A stretch of DNA of 64,000 bases from Alicyclobacillus herbarius DSM 13609 (GTDB lineage: Bacteria > Bacillota > Bacilli > Alicyclobacillales > Alicyclobacillaceae), in the NCBI RefSeq assembly GCF_000430585.1, contig NZ_AUMH01000007.1:1-64000 (forward strand), read 5' to 3'. A program made the translations under genes and the position numbers. The notes beneath the pieces were generated by a model that saw nothing but the letters and a program-made list of their open reading frames with translations, ran no database searches and was not told the origin of the DNA. Below, piece after piece: positions 58,133 to 64,000 of this stretch; the first letter of the stretch is position 1; each line of letters begins with the position of its first letter.

Positions 58133-59488
58133 ATGGTATCGTTTGTGAACCGTCGTGTTTTGGTCATGGGGTTAGCCAAGAGTGGGGCAGCTGTGGCTCG
58201 CCTCTTGCTGGGGCACGGGGCAGCCGTTGTCATCAACGAACAGAAGCCGCGTGAGCAGGTGGAGGAAGCCCTGCTCCCGCTGGAGGCCCTCGGGGCCAAA
58301 GTGGTGTGCGGCGGGCATCCCCTCAGCTTGTTGGACGAACACGTAGATTTTATTGTCAAAAATCCGGGCATTCCGTACCATGTCCCGCTACTCGTGGCCG
58401 CACGGGAGCGGGGCATTCCGATTTATACGGAAATTGAAGTGGCATCGTGGTTTACCACCAGTCCCATTTATGCCATCACGGGTTCAAACGGGAAGACGAC
58501 AACCACCACTCTAATCGGGGAAATCTTGCGTGCTGACGGACAAAATCCCGTGGTTGCCGGCAATATTGGGATTGTCCTGTCGGGGGTCGTAGAACAGGTT
58601 GCACCGGATCAACCGATTGTCCTTGAAGTATCCAGTTTTCAGCTGATGGGGACGGAAACGTTTCATCCCCGGATTGCGCTCTTGGTCAACTTGTATCCTT
58701 CGCACCTGGATTACCACGGAACGTTCGAGGCGTATCTGGAAGCAAAATGGCGGATCTTCCGCAATATGACCGAGACGGATGTGGCCGTGTTGGGCGCCGA
58801 CCAAGACGTGGTACGTCAACACCTTCCTCGCGGCCCGCGTATTGTCTGGTTTGGTCGCAAGGCAAGGGATGAGGATGGAGTGTGGCTCAAAGACGGCCGA
58901 ATTGTCGTACGCCGACAGGGTACCGAGGAAGTGGTGCTGGCGACGGCCGATTTGAGGCTGCGCGGGGAGCACAATGTGGAAAACGCGCTCGCCGCGACCG
59001 CAGTCAGCCTCATGGCCGGGGCGCGTTTGTCGGCAATCCGCGAGGTTCTCCAGACGTTTCGCGGGGTCGAGCACCGGCTTGAGTTTGTCATGGAGCGGGA
59101 TGGAGTAGAATACTTCAACGATTCGAAGTCGACCAACCCGCGCGCGGCCCTGGGGGCGCTGCGCGCCTTTGACAAGCCGATTGTTTGGATTGCTGGGGGA
59201 TTGGACCGAGGCGACGATTTCAGCGGCTTAATCGACGACATTCAGAGGCGTGTAAAAAGCGTGGTCCTGCTCGGTCAGGCGGCCGACCGATTGGGAGAAG
59301 TTTGCCGCCAGGCAGGGGTTTCGGACATTGAAAAGGTAGGCAACCTCCCGGAGGCGGTCGAGCGGGCACGCCAAGCGGCTGCACCGGGCGACGTGGTGCT
59401 CTTGTCTCCCGCGTGTGCCAGTTGGGACATGTTCAACTCGTTTGAGGAGCGAGGACGAATGTTCAAGGAGGCACTGCATACACTATAG
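58133..59488 (+). CDS. murD: UDP-MurNAc-L-alanine:D-glutamate ligase MurD
   Basis: A 451-residue Mur ligase adding D-glutamate. It starts with the Rossmann-like VLVMGLAKSGAAVARLL, has the P-loop ITGSNGKTTTTTLIGEI, HLDYHGTFEAYLEAKWRIF with the modified Lys, the C-terminal DSKSTNPRAALGAL and the closing LLSPACASWDMFNSFEERG. Length and motifs are complete. The ATG 58133 follows TGGAGGAGTTG. Confidence 0.97.
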   Translation: MVSFVNRRVLVMGLAKSGAAVARLLLGHGAAVVINEQKPREQVEEALLPLEALGAKVVCGGHPLSLLDEHVDFIVKNPGIPYHVPLLVAARERGIPIYTEIEVASWFTTSPIYAITGSNGKTTTTTLIGEILRADGQNPVVAGNIGIVLSGVVEQVAPDQPIVLEVSSFQLMGTETFHPRIALLVNLYPSHLDYHGTFEAYLEAKWRIFRNMTETDVAVLGADQDVVRQHLPRGPRIVWFGRKARDEDGVWLKDGRIVVRRQGTEEVVLATADLRLRGEHNVENALAATAVSLMAGARLSAIREVLQTFRGVEHRLEFVMERDGVEYFNDSKSTNPRAALGALRAFDKPIVWIAGGLDRGDDFSGLIDDIQRRVKSVVLLGQAADRLGEVCRQAGVSDIEKVGNLPEAVERARQAAAPGDVVLLSPACASWDMFNSFEERGRMFKEALHTL

Positions 59489-59554
59489 CGTCTGACAGGT
59501 TGTCCAAAACGGGTCGGTCGGGCCCGTGATGTGCAAACAAAGGGGGATACGCCC

Positions 59555-60658
59555 TTGCTGCAGGCGCGAAGCAAAATGGACGTGGTCATTGTCGCAGTCA
59601 CCCTCTGTCTGCTCCTGCTCGGCGTGACCATGGTTCATAGTGCCAGTTCCGTGGTGTCGGTGGAGCGGTTTGGCGACCCATTCTACTTTACCAAGCGGCA
59701 AATGTTATGGGCTGCAGTGGGGGTCGCGCTGATGCTGTTTTTGTCCGGATACGATTATCACAACTGGCGCCGCTTGTCTCCGGCCATCGCCGTCGTCAGT
59801 TTCGTTCTCCTGGTGGTTGTCCTGCCGTTTGGGCAAAGCCGCAACGGGTCCCAAGCCTGGCTGGGAATTGGGTCTTTCGGCATTCAGCCGTCCGAGTTTG
59901 CCAAATTGGCTTTAATCTTGTTTCTCGCTCACGGTCTCACGGACGCAGAAGAACGCATGCATTCCTTTTGGCGCGGGTTTGTTCCGCCTCTCGCCATGGC
60001 CATGCTTGCCGTGGGTCTCATCATGCTCGAGCCGGATCTGGGACAGAGCGTGGTCATCATCGGAACCACCGTGATTCTACTCTTTGCCGCCGGGGCCCGC
60101 GTGAGCCACCTCGGGGTCTTGTTCGGGCTCGGTTTGGCCGGATTCGCCGGCTTGGTCGCCATGGCCCCGTACCGAATCAACCGGATCATCGCGTTTTTGG
60201 ACCCTTGGCAGGATCCGCAAGGGAAAGGCTATCAAATCATCCAGTCCTTATACGCCCTTGGTTCTGGAGGCATGTTGGGACTGGGACTTGGTAACAGCCG
60301 ACAAAAGTTTTTGTATCTCCCAGAACCACAGACGGACTTTATCTTCTCCATCATCGGGGAAGAATTGGGGTTTCTCGGGGCAACTTGTGTGCTACTGCTG
60401 TTTGCGGTCCTGATTTGGCGCGGTTTTCGCGTCGCCTTTTACGCCCCGGATAGGTTCGGGGCGTTGCTTGCCACGGGCATCACCGGTATGATTGCGGTGC
60501 AAGTGTTGATTAACATTGGGGTGGTCACCGGTTCCATTCCAGCGACAGGAATTACACTGCCCCTCATCAGTTACGGGGGGTCCTCCCTGACGTTGATGCT
60601 TGCCGGGATTGGCATCTTACTCAACATTTCCAGCCAGTCTTCGGCAGCACCTGGGTGA
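59555..60658 (+). CDS. spoVE: SEDS-family glycosyltransferase SpoVE/FtsW
   Basis: A 367-residue polytopic protein of the FtsW/RodA/SpoVE family with about ten helices. Motifs: SRNGSQAWLGIGSFGIQPSEFAKLALILFLA with the catalytic Asp/Glu region further on (EPDLGQSVVIIGT), and GIGLLLNISSQ-like end (AGIGILLNISSQS). It polymerises lipid II with a partner class B PBP, here SpoVD or PBP2B. TTG 59555 has AAAGGGGG eight bases upstream; the GTG at 59531 and ATG 59576 are alternatives. SpoVE and FtsW cannot be told apart firmly by eye; the name follows B. subtilis gene order. Confidence 0.88.
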   Translation: MLQARSKMDVVIVAVTLCLLLLGVTMVHSASSVVSVERFGDPFYFTKRQMLWAAVGVALMLFLSGYDYHNWRRLSPAIAVVSFVLLVVVLPFGQSRNGSQAWLGIGSFGIQPSEFAKLALILFLAHGLTDAEERMHSFWRGFVPPLAMAMLAVGLIMLEPDLGQSVVIIGTTVILLFAAGARVSHLGVLFGLGLAGFAGLVAMAPYRINRIIAFLDPWQDPQGKGYQIIQSLYALGSGGMLGLGLGNSRQKFLYLPEPQTDFIFSIIGEELGFLGATCVLLLFAVLIWRGFRVAFYAPDRFGALLATGITGMIAVQVLINIGVVTGSIPATGITLPLISYGGSSLTLMLAGIGILLNISSQSSAAPG

Positions 60659-60691
60659 CCCATGGCAGGCAGCTAAGGAGTGAAGACGGGC

Positions 60692-61819
60692 ATGCGGATT
60701 GTCATTACAGGGGGAGGCACCGGTGGGCATATCCTACCGGGTCTCGCCCTTTGGCGTTATATCGAAAAAAGACATCCTGGTGCCAAACTTCTGTATCTAG
60801 GCAGCGAGCGGGGCCTGGAAAAAGGGATTGTGACACGGGCTGGGCTGCCTTTCGCGACCGTCGAGGCGGCCGGTTTAAAACGACAGCTCAACCCGAAAGC
60901 TTTGCCCGAAACCCTGCGCACATTTTTCATCACGTATCGCGGGTATCGGCAGGCCTTGCGGAGGCTGCGCACGTTTGATCCGGACGTGGTGGTCGGCACC
61001 GGCGGCTATGTGACGCTGCCCGTGGTATTTGCGGCCCATCGGCTCGGCATCCCAAGCGTGATTTGGGAGGCCAACGCCCGCCCGGGATTGACGAATTTGT
61101 TGTGCGCGCGCAAGGCGGACGCGGTCGCCATCTCGTTTGCCGACAGCCGCAAATGGTTTACGAAGGCTCGCAAGGTGGTTTTCACGGGCAACCCGCGCGC
61201 GAGTGAAGTGGTGAAGGTTTCGTCGGACGACCTGCGTCATGCCCGAGACAAATACGGTGTGGATGCGAAGCGCAAATTGATTGTGGTCTACGCCGGCAGT
61301 CGGGGGGCGGAGACGGTCAATCGGGTGATGGTGGATTGGATTCCCAGCTTTCATGCCCGGCCCGATTGGCAGTTGTTTTATGTAACGGGGGAGGCCCATT
61401 ATGACTCGGTCATGGCAAGTATCCCGAATTTGCCCTCGAATGTCCGTTTGTTTCCCTTCATCGACGATATGCCTTCTTTGCTCCCGCAGGCGGATGTCGT
61501 GGTGACGCGCGCGGGCGGCGCTACGTTGGCGGAAATTTGCGCTTTAGGGTTGGCCTCTATCCTTATCCCGTCCCCTTACGTGACCGCCAATCACCAAGAG
61601 GAAAACGCCATGCGCTTAGTCGAGCGGGGAGCAGCGGTCATGGTGCGCGAGTCGGAACTGAGTGCGGGAAGGCTGGGGGAGGAAGTGGCCAAGATCCTGG
61701 AACAGGGAGCCGGATTGACCTTGCGCGAGAACGCCAGACGCTTGGCCACACCCCGCGCCGTCGAAGACCTGTATGGCTTGGTTATGGACGTACAGGGACG
61801 GGGGCGTTTGCACCAATGA
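60692..61819 (+). CDS. murG: UDP-GlcNAc:lipid I GlcNAc transferase MurG
   Basis: A 375-residue GT-B glycosyltransferase that turns lipid I into lipid II on the inner membrane face. G loops: ITGGGTGGHILPGLAL at the start and VVYAGSRGAETVN in the middle; then VVVTRAGGATLAEICALGLASILIPSP with the Glu that binds UDP-GlcNAc. ATG 60692 follows TAAGGAGTG at 11 bases; GTG 60680 is too close. The order after spoVE is that of B. subtilis. Confidence 0.97.
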   Translation: MRIVITGGGTGGHILPGLALWRYIEKRHPGAKLLYLGSERGLEKGIVTRAGLPFATVEAAGLKRQLNPKALPETLRTFFITYRGYRQALRRLRTFDPDVVVGTGGYVTLPVVFAAHRLGIPSVIWEANARPGLTNLLCARKADAVAISFADSRKWFTKARKVVFTGNPRASEVVKVSSDDLRHARDKYGVDAKRKLIVVYAGSRGAETVNRVMVDWIPSFHARPDWQLFYVTGEAHYDSVMASIPNLPSNVRLFPFIDDMPSLLPQADVVVTRAGGATLAEICALGLASILIPSPYVTANHQEENAMRLVERGAAVMVRESELSAGRLGEEVAKILEQGAGLTLRENARRLATPRAVEDLYGLVMDVQGRGRLHQ

Positions 61820-61895
61820 CTCAGCGGCGCCATAAGATGCGGTACGGACCTGGGCACAGGCAAGAGCCTGGCGCGAAACTTGTTGGGGGGACGAT

Positions 61896-62819
61896 ATGAA
61901 ACGCACCGAACTGGAATCCTGGTTTGAACGCTATCACGTAAGAAATGTAGAATACAACGCGCCACTCTCCGTACACACAACCTGGCGAATCGGTGGCCCT
62001 GCGGATGTTTTGGTCGTCCCCGACAGCGTGGAGGAAGTCCGCGGTGCGCTCTTGGTGGCCGAACGGCTGGGCATGCCGTGGACGGTCATCGGCCGCGGTT
62101 CAAACCTGTTGGTTTTAGACGGCGGCGTGCGTGGGCTGGTGTTGAAAATGGGGGGGCGGATGTCAGATCTTTGCGTCCTGGGTACGCGCGTAGTGGCTCA
62201 GGCGGGCCGTTCCTTTGTCTCGCTGGCCAATGTCGCCATTCGCAACAATCTACGTGGGCTCGAATTTGCAACGGGTATTCCTGGAACGGTCGGTGGAGCG
62301 GTCATGATGGATGCAGGGGCGCATGGCGGCGAGGTCCGGGATGTCTTGGAATGGGCCGATGTAATAACCCCCGACGGGACCCTGCACCGGTTATCCAACG
62401 CCGATCTGCGCTTTGATTACCGCTACAGTATCCTGAAGGATTGGCCAGCGGTCGTGATCAGCGCTTGTTTTCGACTGGAGCCGGGAAACGGGGACGAGCT
62501 GAAGGCGAAGGTGCGGGAGTGGTCGAAGCGCCGCGCGAGCACCCAGCCTTTGTCGATGCCCAACTGCGGCTCGGTCTTTCGCAATCCGCCTGGTACGTTT
62601 GCGGCGCGGTTGATTGAAGCCGCAGGTCTGAAAGGTCTACGCCGCGGCGATGCACAAATCAGCGAAAAACACGCGAATTTCATCGTGAATCTCGGCCACG
62701 CCAACGCAGAGGATGTGCTTTGGCTCATGCGCCACGCCCAGGAAACCGTACGAGCCAAATACGGAATCACGCTCGAGACTGAGGTGAGAGTCATCGGAGA
62801 TCCCGCCTCAGGGAGGTGA
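61896..62819 (+). CDS. murB: UDP-N-acetylenolpyruvoylglucosamine reductase MurB
   Basis: A 307-residue flavoenzyme. FAD-binding: NTTWRIGG-like HTTWRIGGPADVLVVP, GRGSNLLVLDGGVRG and ATGIPGTVGGAVMMDAGAHGG. The catalytic Ser is in NCGSVFRNPPG and the Glu in LETEVRVIG. The lack of the YFF loop makes it the type II form usual in Gram-positives. The stop overlaps the ATG of murA (TGATGG). Confidence 0.97.
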   Translation: MKRTELESWFERYHVRNVEYNAPLSVHTTWRIGGPADVLVVPDSVEEVRGALLVAERLGMPWTVIGRGSNLLVLDGGVRGLVLKMGGRMSDLCVLGTRVVAQAGRSFVSLANVAIRNNLRGLEFATGIPGTVGGAVMMDAGAHGGEVRDVLEWADVITPDGTLHRLSNADLRFDYRYSILKDWPAVVISACFRLEPGNGDELKAKVREWSKRRASTQPLSMPNCGSVFRNPPGTFAARLIEAAGLKGLRRGDAQISEKHANFIVNLGHANAEDVLWLMRHAQETVRAKYGITLETEVRVIGDPASGR

Positions 62820-64000
62820 TGGGTGTGGAAGCTCTGGAGATCCACGGCGGCCGCCCCCTCTCTGGACAGACGCGAATCTATGGAGCAAAGAACGCAGCCT
62901 TGCCGATTTTGGCAGCTACGGTGATGGTAGAGGGCACGTGTGAAATTCAAGGTGTACCCGACCTACAGGATGTACGGGTGATGTGTGAAATCCTCGGCCA
63001 TCTCGGGGCGCACGTGGAGAGACGGGGGGATACGCTGATTGTGGACTCCCGCGGTATTCGGTCAACAGAGGTGCCGCTTCATCTGATGCGGCAGATGCGC
63101 AGCTCGATTTTCCTTATGGGGCCGCTGTTGGCCCGCTTTGGTGAAGTGACCATCTCAAAGCCGGGCGGCTGCGTCATTGGACAGCGTCCGATTGATTACC
63201 ATTTGCGGGGCATCCGGATGCTGGGGGTGACGATTGAGGAACAACACGGATTTATCCGCTGCACCTGCAATCGCCTCATGGGAACCACCATCACGCTCGA
63301 TTTTCCTAGTGTGGGTGCGACGGAAAACCTCATCATGGCCGCGGTTCTCAGCGACGGGCAAACCGTGTTGGAAAATGTCGCGCGGGAACCCGAAGTGGTG
63401 GACCTGGCGCGTTTCCTCAACCGCTCTGGGGCCCGCATTGAGGGGGCGGGTGGAGGCACCATCCTCGTGGAGGGAGTTCACCACCTGCAGGGATGCGGGT
63501 ATCGGGTGATTCCGGATCGCATCGTGGCCGGGACGATGTTGATTGCGGCGGCAGCCACCGGCGGAGAAGTGGAACTACTGGACGTGGAGTCGCGCCACCT
63601 GGGAGCGGTCATCAGTAAATTGCGCGAGGCCGGAGTTGAGATGCGGGTGGAACCGGATCGGATTGTGGTGTTGCCCGGACGGGATTATCGAGGTGTGAAC
63701 GTACGGACCGCTCCGTATCCCGGATTCCCGACCGACCTGCAGGCTCCGCTCACCGCTTTTTTGACCACCGCACAAGGTATCAGCGTAGTCAAGGAGGACA
63801 TTTTTGAGGCTCGTTTTAAACACGCCGATGAATTGGCGCGTATGGGTGCCGATATCACGGTCGATTTGCGTGCGGCAGTAGTGCGCGGGGTCCCCCGCTT
63901 ATCGGGAGCCGTAGTTGAGGCCAGTGATTTGCGGGGCGGCGCTGCCCTGGTGATAGCCGGGTTGATGGCGGACGGTGAAACTCGGGTGGAAGGGTGCCAA
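62819..64000 (+). CDS. murA: UDP-GlcNAc 1-carboxyvinyltransferase MurA (3' end outside window)
   Basis: The first 394 residues of MurA, the committed step of peptidoglycan synthesis; about 25-30 residues remain beyond the window. The frame has no stop. The fold starts with HGGRPLSGQTRIYGAKNAALPILAA; the catalytic, fosfomycin-reactive Cys is C118 in KPGGCVIGQRPIDYHLRG; TAPYPGFPTDLQAPLTAFL and FEARFKHADELARMGAD are present. ATG 62819 overlaps the murB stop; GTG 62825 is a possible start with GGGAGGTGAT before it. In B. subtilis divIB follows murB directly, so murA here is a local variation. Confidence 0.95.
   Translation, partial: MGVEALEIHGGRPLSGQTRIYGAKNAALPILAATVMVEGTCEIQGVPDLQDVRVMCEILGHLGAHVERRGDTLIVDSRGIRSTEVPLHLMRQMRSSIFLMGPLLARFGEVTISKPGGCVIGQRPIDYHLRGIRMLGVTIEEQHGFIRCTCNRLMGTTITLDFPSVGATENLIMAAVLSDGQTVLENVAREPEVVDLARFLNRSGARIEGAGGGTILVEGVHHLQGCGYRVIPDRIVAGTMLIAAAATGGEVELLDVESRHLGAVISKLREAGVEMRVEPDRIVVLPGRDYRGVNVRTAPYPGFPTDLQAPLTAFLTTAQGISVVKEDIFEARFKHADELARMGADITVDLRAAVVRGVPRLSGAVVEASDLRGGAALVIAGLMADGETRVEGCQ

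Overview
The window reads as chromosomal DNA of an endospore-forming, moderately high-GC member of the Bacillales, most like the Alicyclobacillaceae. The evidence is a Bacillus-type division and cell wall cluster with spoVD next to pbpB, a meso-diaminopimelate-type MurE, a BshC bacillithiol enzyme, RsfA, a GerC-type germination lipoprotein, YrzB-, YlbF-, DUF3055- and IDEAL-domain proteins, and a leucine-catabolic carboxylase operon like B. subtilis yngEFGH. The genus is inferred from gene order and protein character, not from a search.

Bases 1-26,530 are accessory. From the left: a transposon end that cuts off a BceB-type permease; a leftward lantibiotic/bacitracin-type sensing and resistance locus (BceRS-like regulators, LanFEG-like ABC transporter, BceA, truncated BceB); an ECF sigma factor with a long C-terminal domain and an apparent in-frame amber stop; an oxidoreductase; a PadR regulator with its membrane partner; two paralogous exported proteins beside a second ECF sigma/anti-sigma pair; and, at about 15.0-20.3 kb, a compact integrative-element module. 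That module holds a dense hairpin array, a complete tyrosine recombinase, a ykkC-family riboswitch on a NUDIX gene, an excisionase-like HTH protein, a primase-polymerase, a DUF3987 ATPase, and a large two-tier inverted repeat that looks like a replication origin. A third ECF sigma gene, a truncated lipoprotein gene and a TetR-controlled small-molecule cluster with a decayed MFS transporter follow. At 26,485-26,529 lies the 3' part of a tRNA-Thr gene without its 5' half, the usual scar of integration into a tRNA gene. It marks the right edge of the accessory region; the intact tRNA should lie left of this window.

From 26.5 to 41.2 kb the chromosome is ordinary backbone: small Bacillales proteins, an isochorismatase-fold protein lacking its catalytic Cys, clpP overlapping a MidA-type methyltransferase gene, a six-copy 17-bp tandem repeat, a GapB-like dehydrogenase, a cysteine desulfurase with thiI, rsfA, an orphan gerC, and an SDR like the EF-P 5-aminopentanone reductase. 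From 41.4 to 46.5 kb an operon encodes a methylcrotonyl-CoA carboxylase route, in which HMG-CoA lyase and the enoyl-CoA hydratase are fused in one reading frame.

From 47.5 kb to the end run bshC and the dcw cluster: mraZ-rsmH-ftsL-pbpB-spoVD-murE-mraY-murD-spoVE-murG-murB-murA, with murA cut by the window edge. A strong terminator separates bshC from mraZ, and five 10-bp-spaced repeats in front of mraZ are the expected MraZ operator. There is no murF between murE and mraY, as in B. subtilis.
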